Origin: an uncultured Spirochaetota bacterium
GTDB taxonomy: Bacteria > Spirochaetota > Spirochaetia > JAFGXN01
Assembly (NCBI GenBank): GCA_944388995.1
Contig: CALXKN010000017.1
Coordinates: forward strand, 1 to 42,400
DNA length: 42,400 nt
Direction of reading: 5' to 3'
The notes below the pieces were generated by a model, which was not told the origin of the DNA, made no database searches, and was given only the letters and a program-made list of their open reading frames with translations. This document shows, piece after piece, positions 1 through 9,071 of this stretch (the stretch's first letter is position 1; every line of letters begins with the position of its first letter). Position numbers and translations under genes: made by a program.

Positions 1-71
1 AAAATATCCCCAGTGGATGGAACACCATTTTTTTTAATATAATTTTATTATACAAAAAAAAAAAGAGAAAA

Positions 72-1673
72 TCAAGCACCTTTCCAGATAACGATTCCCA
101 CCCCCCCCCCCCCCCCGTCATCGGAATTTTTCTTAAAATTTTTCTCTCGGTACATATTTGTGTCGGCTTGATTCATGAGTTCAGCAAAATCCTGTTCGCT
201 GCTGATGGTGCCGGCGGCGGTACCGATGGAAAATCCGCAGCGAATTCCTGGAAAATTCGGTAATTTTAAATTTTTTCGAATTCTTTTCCGCAGTGATTTG
301 ACCATTTCTCCTTCGGAAGAGTCCATTAAGACCACCAGAAATTCGTCGCCGCCAATTCTGAAGATCAAATCCGGTTTACGAACGCTGGAAAAAAGAGCGT
401 CTACGCATGCTTTAATGTATTGATCACCGGCTGTATGTCCGAAAATATCATTGACGGCCTTTAAATTATCGATATCGCACATCATGATGACAACGAACGG
501 CTTTTTCTCGATAACTGCGTTTTCCTTAAGCCGCAGATAATGGCGGTTGTAAGCACCGGTCAGCGTGTCTTTGAACGCAGAATCTTCCATCATCACCAAA
601 AGTTGTCCGATACGGGAGATGTCGTTCAGCATATAAATAAAACCGATAAACCGCTTCCGTTTATCAAAAAGTCGCCTGACTTCAACATAATGAAGAGTAT
701 CGCCGTCGACCCCTTCAATTAAGTAAAAATTTTCAAGATCGGAGTCGTCTTTCCGCTCCCCAAAAGCAATTTCCTTTTTACGGAAATACTGTGCTAAATC
801 ATAAATTGAGAACATTCCTTCTTTTGACAACAACCCTTTTCTCTTTAAAAGCGCAGTCGTCGCCGCATTCATGTAAACAACGGTTCGTTTTTTGTCGGTA
901 ATCATCACCGGAACAGGAAAAATATCGCTGCCGTGTTTGGAGGCGGAGAGAATCAGTTCTTCCACACGGTCAAAATAAACTGCCATCCAGATGAATACGA
1001 CGGACAGAAAATGTGTGATTCCGCCGCAGGCAAACAAAAGCTCCGGTGAAAAGCCCGGAAAAATCGTCGAAATTATATTTTGAGTAAATAGGAACACAAC
1101 AGCCGCAATCAGCATTGCCACCGTCTTTTTATTAGGCGTCGATTTTCTGAAAAGCTTAATCAGCAGAAAAACCGTTCCCGCAACGGTCGCCACATATCCG
1201 TAAATAAGATGAACATAGTACCACGGTCCATAAAATTCAGGAATTCGCATCCCGAAGCGACTGATAAAAACGTATTCGTAAGAGAACATAAACGGATAAA
1301 ACGGATACAAAAGCGAAAACAGCGTTGTCGCAAAAGACATGATCATAAACGGTGCTAAAAACCGGTTGCTGCCGACAGTCGGCCACGTGTAACACAAGGC
1401 AAAAGAAAACCAAAATGTGACGGTAAATGAATTAGCAGAAAAAATAAGGGAATTATAAAACGCCGCCGTTTCAGGAACGGAGGTCAGCGTGTAAGCAAGA
1501 TAAGATAAATTCCACAGTCCGAGAAAACAGGTAAAAAGCTGAAGATACCGATAAATTCTGCCATGTTCGCGGTACCGTTCACAGAGAAAAAAGACGCCGA
1601 ATGCGACCATCGCCGCCAATACTCTGCCGATGATTCCGATTAAGTACGACATACTCGGGACGACATCAATCAC
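72..1673 (-). CDS. Membrane-bound diguanylate cyclase (7TM sensor, PAS-like, GGDEF)
   Basis: Predicted to make cyclic di-GMP from two GTP at the inner membrane. The first ~235 of 533 residues form about seven hydrophobic segments resembling the 7TM N-terminal sensor of histidine kinases. A PAS-like region follows (~245-355), then a GGDEF domain (~365-512). The active-site GGDEF is at 441-445, DIDNLKAVND at 400-409, and an RxxD inhibitory site (432-435) sits five residues before GGDEF, so product inhibition is likely. The GTG start overlaps the sbcB stop (GTGA), implying translational coupling; the ATG at 1652 is the alternative start but has no better ribosome site. The C-terminal tail contains five glycines (520-524) encoded by a 16-base G run, beyond the end of the catalytic domain. 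The ligand is unknown. Confidence 0.9.
   Translation of the reverse strand: MIDVVPSMSYLIGIIGRVLAAMVAFGVFFLCERYREHGRIYRYLQLFTCFLGLWNLSYLAYTLTSVPETAAFYNSLIFSANSFTVTFWFSFALCYTWPTVGSNRFLAPFMIMSFATTLFSLLYPFYPFMFSYEYVFISRFGMRIPEFYGPWYYVHLIYGYVATVAGTVFLLIKLFRKSTPNKKTVAMLIAAVVFLFTQNIISTIFPGFSPELLFACGGITHFLSVVFIWMAVYFDRVEELILSASKHGSDIFPVPVMITDKKRTVVYMNAATTALLKRKGLLSKEGMFSIYDLAQYFRKKEIAFGERKDDSDLENFYLIEGVDGDTLHYVEVRRLFDKRKRFIGFIYMLNDISRIGQLLVMMEDSAFKDTLTGAYNRHYLRLKENAVIEKKPFVVIMMCDIDNLKAVNDIFGHTAGDQYIKACVDALFSSVRKPDLIFRIGGDEFLVVLMDSSEGEMVKSLRKRIRKNLKLPNFPGIRCGFSIGTAAGTISSEQDFAELMNQADTNMYREKNFKKNSDDGGGGGVGIVIWKGA
101..116. repeat. C16 homopolymer (G16 on the coding strand of the cyclase)
   Basis: Sixteen consecutive C residues on the plus strand lie in the last 16 codons of the diguanylate cyclase. 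An A11 run (54-64) and a T8 run (28-35) lie just beyond the gene. Slippage by one base in either direction would replace only the last ~10-20 residues, because stops occur soon after in all three frames. Confidence 0.9.
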
Positions 1674-3196
1674 GACTGCGCCCCCCGATCGATGTTTTTT
1701 CCAAGAATTTCCCTCTCAAGACGGAGTCCGTAGTCGCGCAGCTCTTTAAGAATCACTTTGTCTTTCGCGAGAGTTTCGCGGCTGGCAAGCCGCTCCTCAA
1801 TTTTTCTCATGTAAAACGAAAAATTGATTAAATGATCCTGCGGCGGAACCAGCAGCCGCTGCGCGCAGAAACTTTTCCACTTGGCGCGGGTCTGATCATC
1901 CAACGAACCGTAATGATTGCGGCAGACAAATCGAAACACCATTTCATTCAGCCGCGGGTCCTCGAAATCGAAGCGGGTTGTCAGCATCTCTTCAGCCGAA
2001 AGCATCAGTGCGCGGTGCATTCTCTCCTTGTCGGCGTCGGAGAAAAAACCGGAGTAAATCATTAAATCCGGATCATTGGTCGGAGCGGCGGAACTGCGTT
2101 CAAAAAGACCGCTGTCGACGGGTTCGGAAGCGACGCGTCGATTGTGTTCGAATAAATTGCGGATGCGGGCAAACAAATCGGTCTCCCTCATCGCCTTACG
2201 CAATTCGGCGGCGTTCCTCAGACAAACAGCTTTATCGATTTTCAGCCGTTCAGCCGCTTCTTTTGTCAGCGCCGAAAGCGGTGCAGCCGCCGGCGCGCGG
2301 TTAAAAAAGAATTCTTTTATCGGCAGCCGGAGAGCGTTTTCGGCAGCCAGAATTTCATTGCGCGAGTACAGACGGTGCGCCAATTCATCCTCGCTCATAC
2401 CGATGAAATCATCCGGAGCAAAGCGCAAATCATAAACGAGACTGCAGTTTGCCCGCGTCGGATCGGTTGCCAGCGGCAAAACGACGCTTGTCATTCCCTC
2501 CGGGCGTGAAAAAAGCGGCGAGGTAAAAAGAAACGGTTCTCCTGCCGTGTGAAATTCCTGAACCGTCTTTTTTTTACGCATATTAAATTCGTAACGGAAC
2601 AGCTTCGGCTGCTTTTCGAACAGCAGCTTTGCGACGGCGATGGTGGCGTAAACGTCACTGAGGGCGTCGTGGGCATGTTCGTGCGCCAACCCGTTGGCGG
2701 CGGAAAGTTTTTCCAATCGAAAGGTCGGCCGCCCCGTCTCTTCGTCAATCGGCCAGACAATTCCCTCCGGGCGTAAATCATGCGCCATGCGGATCAAATC
2801 GATGATGTCGTATCGGTAATTGCCGTTTTTGTACTCCCGTTCGTAAGGATCCAGCAGATTGCGGTAAAGCGCATTCCGAATAAATTCGTCGTCGAATCGA
2901 ATGTTATTGTATCCGAGAACGGTTGTCCCGGGAACGGAAAAAATTTCATTGATCGTGCGGATAAATTCGTATTCATTAACGCCTTTGCGCAGCGTTTCAT
3001 TTGGGGTAATTCCGGTAACCAAACACGCTGCCGGATCCGGCAGATAATCGGGAGTAATTTTGCAATAAAGAACGACAGGATCCTCTATCGGTTCAAATCG
3101 ATCATTGGTTCGGATTCCGGCAAACTGTGCAATCCGATCGATGCGCGGGTTCGTACCGAAAGTTTCGAGATCGTACCAAAAAAGAGATTCTCCCAT
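1670..3196 (-). CDS. sbcB: Exodeoxyribonuclease I
   Basis: Single-strand-specific 3'-5' DNA exonuclease used in recombination and mismatch repair, cytoplasmic. The 508-residue length fits the family (E. coli about 475). The N-terminal DEDDh nuclease domain shows D9 and E11 in FWYDLETFGT, a second acidic site in RFDDEF (~101-105), and H176 with D181 in HDALSD, followed by the ExoI-specific SH3-like and helical C-terminal regions. The ATG at 3196 is six bases after a -10 box and has no Shine-Dalgarno, so its mRNA may be leaderless. The diguanylate cyclase follows with a 4-base overlap; this pairing looks like simple co-transcription rather than a functional link. Confidence 0.95.
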   Translation of the reverse strand: MGESLFWYDLETFGTNPRIDRIAQFAGIRTNDRFEPIEDPVVLYCKITPDYLPDPAACLVTGITPNETLRKGVNEYEFIRTINEIFSVPGTTVLGYNNIRFDDEFIRNALYRNLLDPYEREYKNGNYRYDIIDLIRMAHDLRPEGIVWPIDEETGRPTFRLEKLSAANGLAHEHAHDALSDVYATIAVAKLLFEKQPKLFRYEFNMRKKKTVQEFHTAGEPFLFTSPLFSRPEGMTSVVLPLATDPTRANCSLVYDLRFAPDDFIGMSEDELAHRLYSRNEILAAENALRLPIKEFFFNRAPAAAPLSALTKEAAERLKIDKAVCLRNAAELRKAMRETDLFARIRNLFEHNRRVASEPVDSGLFERSSAAPTNDPDLMIYSGFFSDADKERMHRALMLSAEEMLTTRFDFEDPRLNEMVFRFVCRNHYGSLDDQTRAKWKSFCAQRLLVPPQDHLINFSFYMRKIEERLASRETLAKDKVILKELRDYGLRLEREILGKNIDRGAQS

Positions 3197-3202
3197 ATCG
3201 TC

Positions 3203-3231
3203 ATTTTATTAGATATTCGAAAAGATGACAA
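3203..3231 (-). promoter_or_regulatory. Promoter of sbcB
   Basis: On the minus strand, a -35 TTGTCA (3231-3226), a 17-base spacer and a -10 TAAAAT (3208-3203). Only six bases separate the -10 from the sbcB ATG, so initiation would fall on or next to the A of the start codon. Confidence 0.65.
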
Positions 3232-3239
3232 GTTTAATA

Positions 3240-3268
3240 TTTACGAAATTAGTTTTTTCAAGTATACT
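3240..3268 (+). promoter_or_regulatory. Promoter of the GH127-like/hisS/helicase operon
   Basis: A -35-like TTTACG (3240-3245), 17-base spacer and -10 TATACT (3263-3268). The ATG of the first gene begins six bases after the -10, with no ribosome-binding site. It lies back to back with the sbcB promoter. Confidence 0.55.
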
Positions 3269-3274
3269 CAGAAC

Positions 3275-5302
3275 ATGAAGCGCCTGAAACCGATCCGCAC
3301 GCTTATCATCAAAGACCGATACCTCCTTCCCTATCTGAACCGCAGCGCCGAAGCGATTTTGCCGGCTCTTTGGCGTCAGCTGGACGACAAAGGGTTTCTG
3401 GACAACTTTAAGGTGGCGGGAATGAACGCGTTCGGCTTCTACCGCGGACCGGCGGACGCCGACGCCTGCGTCCACGATTGGGCAGCCGCGGCGCTGAAAA
3501 CGGTTGCCCGAAAAGAAACCTCCGAAGCGGCGCGGGAAGATCTTAACCGCAAACTGGAAACGTATATCCGCTTGGTAACGGCGGCTCAAGACGAAAGCGG
3601 CTATCTTTACACTTTTAAGCAGATTTGCGATCCGTCGCAAAAATGGAAGCGGCTTTTCGCGGAACGGGAGTGGCTCTGCATGGGCGCCTTCATCGAAACA
3701 GCCGTTATCCACGGAGAGCTGACAGGAAAAACGGAACTGCTGAACGCCGCCGAAAAGTGCGCCGACCTTTTTCTCACTGAATTCGGAAAAACCGAAGATA
3801 CGCGGACTGCCGCCTTCAGCCGCATGGAACGGCCGCTTTTTCTGCTGAGCCGCGCCGTCGGCAACGACCGTTTTACGTTTCTGGCAAATGAGTTAACGGA
3901 ACGGAGAACGCGTCAAAAAGCTCCCGGAGTGAGGTTTTTTTTCGAATCGCTGCAGCTGAATCGCCTGAAAAAAAACGTTCTCAAAAGTCAGTTAAAACTG
4001 CTTGGCAAAACATGGCCTATTGAAAGTGAACGGTGGGAAATTTTCCCCGAAGAACGCAAACGGCTGAGACTGAGAAGTTTCATCGACACGGCAACAGGGA
4101 CCCGCTTTCAGATGAATCGGCGCAAACCGGCTCTCGAAAAAACTTGCGGAAACGCCGCCAATTATCTGGAAATTCTGCGCGGCCGTTTAGCCGATCCGAA
4201 CGCCGACGACCGGATCCTTTCCGACATTGAAAATCGCTGGAACGACATTATTTTAAACCATGCCTACCTCACCGGCGGCGTCGGCGTCAACGCGCTGACC
4301 GGCGGATTCGGCAAACCGGGGGATTTACCCGCTGCCCGCTCCGTTGCCGCACCCGAAACGGCGTTTGAAACGGCAGCCCTCTCTCTCGAGCTTTACATGA
4401 GAACAGGGCGGATTTTTTACATCGATTTTTACGAATGGATCTTTTTCAACCTCATTCTGACAACCGCCGACAGTGAGGGGATCCGTTTTTTTTCCCGCCA
4501 CCTTCACGAATCCGACGGCGGTTTCGGACGCAAGGAGAATCCCGTCCACCTGCAGGCGCCGCTTTCGTTTGCCAAAGCGCTCGCTTTTTACCCCGAAACG
4601 GTTGTCTTTCAGGACGATGACGGCGATCTTTACATCGACCAATACATCAGCGCGGAAATACACATCAAAGAACCGGAACTGACGATTTCGATGACGGCAA
4701 GCGAATCGGACTCGTTCCAAACTGTCATTCTTGTCGACAAAAAAACCGCCCGCGATCTGACGCTGTTCCTGCGCATTCCCGGATGGGCTGTCGGCTACCG
4801 CATCACCCTCAACGGAACAGAACTCGAATCGATGCCGAATATCCTTTTCGGCGAAACCGGCGAAGTGCCGCACTATTTCAACGGAAACCGCTTTCCGGTT
4901 AATTTATCAGGCAAAGGAAAAAACGAAATCACCGTCGACTTTCCGAAAATCATCCGGAGCCACTCCCCTCGGCGGCCGCACAAAACCGACGGAGACGTAT
5001 TTGCCGTTTCCCGCGGGAAATTCCTCTACTGCGCCGAAGAAGCCGATAACCGGCACTCCGATTTCAATGAGCTGAACTTAAACCTTCAGAATGACTTTAC
5101 CGTCGAGAAGAGTTACGACTTTTTCGATTCGCTGGTCATCGACGGAAAAGACGAAAACGGCGGGAGGGTTCGTTTGGTTCCCTATCATTTGTGGAACAAT
5201 CGCGGCGACGGAAAAATGAAAATCCGAATAAAGAATCGAATTTCCGAAGAAATTCCTGACAAATCGGTTCGGAAAAAATCCGAACAAAAGGATCGAAAAT
5301 GA
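3275..5302 (+). CDS. GH127 (beta-L-arabinofuranosidase-like) family protein lacking the catalytic cysteines
   Basis: 675-residue protein with the DUF1680/GH127 layout: an alpha/alpha-barrel (about 1-430) followed by beta-sandwich domains. Family landmarks include the N-terminal AILPALWRQLDDKG, TGGVG (333-337), DLPAA (350-354), ETAA (365-368), DGDLYIDQYI, FLRIPGW and YCAEEADN. The start is taken at 3275 because the upstream extension of the frame lies entirely antisense to sbcB, and this ATG directly follows a promoter. In characterised GH127 enzymes zinc is held by the ETCA cysteine and by a Cys-Cys-Pro-Pro motif that also supplies the nucleophile. Here ETCA is ETAA, and the Cys-Cys region before DGDLY reads HLQAPLS. 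No signal peptide is seen, so the protein is probably cytoplasmic. Its stop overlaps hisS by four bases. Catalysis is doubtful; it may bind sugar or use another chemistry. Confidence 0.75.
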   Translation: MKRLKPIRTLIIKDRYLLPYLNRSAEAILPALWRQLDDKGFLDNFKVAGMNAFGFYRGPADADACVHDWAAAALKTVARKETSEAAREDLNRKLETYIRLVTAAQDESGYLYTFKQICDPSQKWKRLFAEREWLCMGAFIETAVIHGELTGKTELLNAAEKCADLFLTEFGKTEDTRTAAFSRMERPLFLLSRAVGNDRFTFLANELTERRTRQKAPGVRFFFESLQLNRLKKNVLKSQLKLLGKTWPIESERWEIFPEERKRLRLRSFIDTATGTRFQMNRRKPALEKTCGNAANYLEILRGRLADPNADDRILSDIENRWNDIILNHAYLTGGVGVNALTGGFGKPGDLPAARSVAAPETAFETAALSLELYMRTGRIFYIDFYEWIFFNLILTTADSEGIRFFSRHLHESDGGFGRKENPVHLQAPLSFAKALAFYPETVVFQDDDGDLYIDQYISAEIHIKEPELTISMTASESDSFQTVILVDKKTARDLTLFLRIPGWAVGYRITLNGTELESMPNILFGETGEVPHYFNGNRFPVNLSGKGKNEITVDFPKIIRSHSPRRPHKTDGDVFAVSRGKFLYCAEEADNRHSDFNELNLNLQNDFTVEKSYDFFDSLVIDGKDENGGRVRLVPYHLWNNRGDGKMKIRIKNRISEEIPDKSVRKKSEQKDRK

Positions 5303-6606
5303 ATCAAATTGTTGAACCGAAAATTTTAAAAGGTTTCCGAGACTCGCTGCCGGAGACCGAAACCGTAAAAAAACAGATCATTCGCAAACTGGAAGAAACC
5401 TTCACCCGCTTCGGGTTTGATCCCGTCGACACTCCGGCGCTGGAATACGCTTCGGTTCTGCTTGGCAAAGGCAGCGGCGAGACCGACAAACAAATTTACC
5501 GCTTCCGGGACAACGGCGGTCGAGACGTGGCGCTGCGTTTTGATTTGACAGTGCCGTTTGCGCGCCTGATCGCCGCCCACCGCAGCGAACTGCCGATGCC
5601 GTTCCGCCGCTATCACATCGCCAAAGTGTGGCGCGGCGAAAACACTCAAAAAGGCCGTTACCGCGAATTTACTCAATGCGACTTTGACATCGTCGGAAGC
5701 GATTCGCCGCTCAATGACTTGGACATTCTGCTGCTGATGAACGAATCGTTTCGCGTCCTGGGAATCGACGGCGTGACGTTTCACATTTCCCACCGCGGCA
5801 TCTTTAACGATTTTCTCAAGAAAGAAGGAATTGAAACGGCGTCGGCCGACATTCTGCGCACGGTCGATAAAATCGGAAAAATCGGCGAAGAGGAAGTGAG
5901 GCGCCTTTTAACCGAATTGCTGACAGCGGAAAAAGCGGAAAAAGTCATCGATTTTATTCGCCCTGAAGAAACAAATGAACGGACGCTGCAAAAGCTGACT
6001 CGTTTCTGCGGCAGAGAAACGCAAAATACCGCGCGTCTCTCCGATTTGCTCCGCATGCTGGAAGCAGCGGAAGTCGGAGCAAAATTTAAAATCAATCCGT
6101 CGATTACCCGCGGACTCGATTATTACACCGGCATCGTTTACGAAACGTTTTTGAATGATCTGCCCGGCATCGGTTCGGTCTGTTCCGGCGGCCGCTACGA
6201 CAATCTGACTTCCATTTACACAAAAGAGCGGATTCCCGGCGTCGGATCATCTATCGGATTGGATCGGTTGATGGCGGCGCTCGGCGAACTCGGTCTTCTT
6301 CCGGGAACCAAAACCGGAACAGCCGCCTTGGTATGCCTTCAGGATGAACGGTTTCTCGACGGCTGCCTGCGTTTGACACAGCGGCTGCGGGAAGCGGGAA
6401 TCGCCTGCGAACTTTATCCTGAAGCCAAAAAACTGCCGAAACAGTTCTCCTACGCAGAAACGAAAGGCGTCCCGTTTGCCGTCATTTACGGCGAAGCCGA
6501 AGCGGCATCCGGGACTGTCACCGTAAAAGATTTAACAAAACGGGAAAACCGCGCTGAAATTTCGTTTGAGGAAGCGCTCGCTTGGATCAAGCGGGAGGGG
6601 CGATGA
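5299..6606 (+). CDS. hisS: Histidyl-tRNA synthetase
   Basis: Charges tRNA-His with histidine using ATP; essential cytoplasmic class II synthetase. The 435 residues show class II motif 2 (FRRYHIAKVWRGE, then the QKGRYREFTQCDFDI loop), the histidine-specific RGLDYYTG and CSGGRYDNL, motif 3 (GVGSSIGLDRL) and a C-terminal anticodon-binding domain. The REFTQCDFDI form of the loop resembles eukaryotic and some bacterial enzymes more than the E. coli REFHQ-type. ATGA overlaps the preceding gene, and the stop overlaps the helicase start in the same way, indicating a coupled three-gene operon. Confidence 0.95.
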   Translation: MNQIVEPKILKGFRDSLPETETVKKQIIRKLEETFTRFGFDPVDTPALEYASVLLGKGSGETDKQIYRFRDNGGRDVALRFDLTVPFARLIAAHRSELPMPFRRYHIAKVWRGENTQKGRYREFTQCDFDIVGSDSPLNDLDILLLMNESFRVLGIDGVTFHISHRGIFNDFLKKEGIETASADILRTVDKIGKIGEEEVRRLLTELLTAEKAEKVIDFIRPEETNERTLQKLTRFCGRETQNTARLSDLLRMLEAAEVGAKFKINPSITRGLDYYTGIVYETFLNDLPGIGSVCSGGRYDNLTSIYTKERIPGVGSSIGLDRLMAALGELGLLPGTKTGTAALVCLQDERFLDGCLRLTQRLREAGIACELYPEAKKLPKQFSYAETKGVPFAVIYGEAEAASGTVTVKDLTKRENRAEISFEEALAWIKREGR

Positions 6607-9071
6607 ATTATGCCGAACTGCCGGTTTACCGGCAAAAAGAAAAAATTCTCGACTGCCTGAAAGACCATTCGGTGATCATTGTCCAAAGCCCAACGGGTTC
6701 TGGTAAGACCACACAAATTCCGATAATCCTGCACGACGCCGGCTACGGAGAAAACGGTGTTATCGGCGTCACGCAGCCGCGGCGAATCGCCGCCCTCTCT
6801 GTCAGTGACTTCATTGCCCGTCAGCTGAACTGCCGCGTCGGTGACTTCGTCGGATACAAAATGCGCTTTGACGATAAAACCTCGCCTTATACGAGGCTGA
6901 AAATCATGACCGACGGCATTCTTTTGCAGGAACTCAAACAGGATCGTTTTTTGTCGAAATACAGCGTCATCATGGTCGATGAAGCGCATGAACGGAGCCT
7001 CAACATCGACTTTATTCTCGGTCTCCTGAAAGAGATTCTGAAAGAACGCAGCGATTTTAAGGTCATCATCTCATCGGCAACCATCAACACCGCCGTTTTT
7101 TCGAAATACTTCGACGACGCACCGATTGTGACCATTGAAACGCCGGTTTACCCGGTCAAAGTCTCTTATCGCCCGCTTTCCGACCGCCGCGACGAAGAAG
7201 CTCTGGACAAGGAGATTGCCGACATCATCGAAGCACGCGTCAAAAATCGTCTTAAAGGCGACATTTTGGTTTTTCTGCCGGGTGAAGCCGCTATCAAATC
7301 GTGCTTAAAAGAGATTGTCGCCCGCCCCATCTCCGAAAAACTGGTGCTTTACCCGCTTTACGGCAGACTGAGCAAAGAGGAACAGGAGCGGGTTTTCACA
7401 CCGACGCCGCCTGGAATGATTAAAACAGTTGTCTCGACCAACATTGCTGAAACCAGCGTCACCATTGACGGAATCGCCGCCGTTATCGATTCGGGATTGG
7501 CGAAAATCAATTTCTACAATAATCGAACCTGCACATCGGCATTAATCGAATCGGAAATCTCCAAAGCTTCGGCGGAACAGCGCAAAGGCCGCGCCGGCCG
7601 CACCGGTCCGGGCGAGTGCTACCGCCTCTATTCGAAACTGAGCTGCGAACACAAGCCGCAATTTACTACTGAAGAGATTTTCCGCACAGACCTTTCGGAA
7701 GTTATCCTGCGCATGGCGGATCTCGGAATCAAAGATTTTGAACGATTCGACTTCATCTCAAAACCGAACCGCGCCTCGATTGCCGGCGGAATAGAGACGC
7801 TTTTGAAGCTCGAAGCAATGACCGACGACCGCGAACTGACTGAAATCGGCAAAATGATGGTGGAATTTCCGCTGCTGCCGCGTCACGCCCGCATGATTAT
7901 CGAAGCGGTTTACCGCTACCCCGATGTTTTAGGACACGTTGTCACCGCCACCGCGTTTCTGTCGACCCATTCGCCGTTTATTCTTCCGCCCGACGAAGAA
8001 TTGGCCGCCCGCGCTGCCCATCACCGCTTTCGCGATCCGTCAGGAGATTTCGTCGCCTATCTCAAAATTTACGAAAAATTCATCACTGCCGAAGACAAAG
8101 AACTCTTTTGCAAAAAAAATTACCTCGATTATAAAGTGATGCTCGAAATTGCCAACATCAAAGAGCAGCTTGAATCGATCTTGGCAGAGAAAAACATCCC
8201 CGTCGGCAACCGCTTCGAATTGAAGCCGTTTCTGATGTCTATTGCGAAAGGTTTGATTCAATTTGTCTGTGTCCGCACCAAAACCAACGTTTATCGATCG
8301 GCGACGGCGGAAAAAATCAGCATTCACCCGGGATCGGTTTTATACAAAGAGAACGCCGAGTTCATCGTTGCCGGAGAAGTGGTCAAAACCTCGAAAACCT
8401 TCGCCCGCAGTGTCTCCAAACTGCAAAAAGAGTGGATAAGCGAACTATCGCCCGAACTCTACCGCGATTTGATGAAAAACAAATCCGGCGAACGCATCCG
8501 AGAACCGAAACAGCCGCACGCCGACGGAGTTTCCAAAAAAATCTGCGGAAAAACCTTCCCTGTTGCAGCAGAAGGATCTCGAAAAGATGTACTGCAAATC
8601 GATTGGGAAACATATCGAAAAATCCGCTATGACATCGACGAAAAAGACATTAAACAAGTCGGTAATCTGCGCGGCACAATCCTGTGGAACGGCCGCCGCA
8701 TTTTAACGGAAGAGAAGATGCGCACGCTGATGTTCACCGCCCAGTTTCTCAACCCTGAACAGGATTTTATCGAAACCATCGATCGGCAGCCCCATCCGTT
8801 TGGAGACGCGCTTCTGCGCAGCCTGCCGCTTCTTCTGAAACTGACCCCGTTCGAAAAAAACGGCAAAAACCTCGGCTTTGTCTATCTGCGCACGGTTAAA
8901 AAAGGCAACTACGCGCTCGATGTCACCGCCAAGTTTACCGTCGCCGTCAACGAAAGTCTCGGGACCCTCGAAGAACTGGTTGACCTTACCGCCGGAAAAG
9001 CGACCGCTCGGCAAACGGAGCAGCTTAACCGCGTTTACAGACGGCTTTCGATTATTGAAGATAAATTTTAA
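6603..9071 (+). CDS. HrpA-like DEAH-box ATP-dependent RNA helicase
   Basis: Unwinds RNA using ATP; in E. coli HrpA acts in mRNA processing and rescue of collided ribosomes. 822 residues: Walker A SPTGSGKTTQ (29-38), DEAH (126-129), SAT motif III, QRKGRAGRTGPG (motif VI), then a helicase-associated HA2 region and an OB-fold-like C-terminal part. It lacks the long C-terminal extension of E. coli HrpA (~1300 residues) and is near HrpB in length, but the motifs (TQPRRIAA, KIMTDGILLQE) match HrpA better. The start at 6603 is preferred over an upstream ATG at 6582, because a strong GGGAGGGG site lies just before it and ATGA overlaps the hisS stop. The 3' end overlaps aroB tail to tail by three bases. 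Confidence 0.85.
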   Translation: MNYAELPVYRQKEKILDCLKDHSVIIVQSPTGSGKTTQIPIILHDAGYGENGVIGVTQPRRIAALSVSDFIARQLNCRVGDFVGYKMRFDDKTSPYTRLKIMTDGILLQELKQDRFLSKYSVIMVDEAHERSLNIDFILGLLKEILKERSDFKVIISSATINTAVFSKYFDDAPIVTIETPVYPVKVSYRPLSDRRDEEALDKEIADIIEARVKNRLKGDILVFLPGEAAIKSCLKEIVARPISEKLVLYPLYGRLSKEEQERVFTPTPPGMIKTVVSTNIAETSVTIDGIAAVIDSGLAKINFYNNRTCTSALIESEISKASAEQRKGRAGRTGPGECYRLYSKLSCEHKPQFTTEEIFRTDLSEVILRMADLGIKDFERFDFISKPNRASIAGGIETLLKLEAMTDDRELTEIGKMMVEFPLLPRHARMIIEAVYRYPDVLGHVVTATAFLSTHSPFILPPDEELAARAAHHRFRDPSGDFVAYLKIYEKFITAEDKELFCKKNYLDYKVMLEIANIKEQLESILAEKNIPVGNRFELKPFLMSIAKGLIQFVCVRTKTNVYRSATAEKISIHPGSVLYKENAEFIVAGEVVKTSKTFARSVSKLQKEWISELSPELYRDLMKNKSGERIREPKQPHADGVSKKICGKTFPVAAEGSRKDVLQIDWETYRKIRYDIDEKDIKQVGNLRGTILWNGRRILTEEKMRTLMFTAQFLNPEQDFIETIDRQPHPFGDALLRSLPLLLKLTPFEKNGKNLGFVYLRTVKKGNYALDVTAKFTVAVNESLGTLEELVDLTAGKATARQTEQLNRVYRRLSIIEDKF

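Noticed and set aside
2780-3274. Long upstream extension of the GH127-like reading frame
   Set aside because: It runs antisense through sbcB and across both promoters; the family-like sequence begins at the ATG at 3275.
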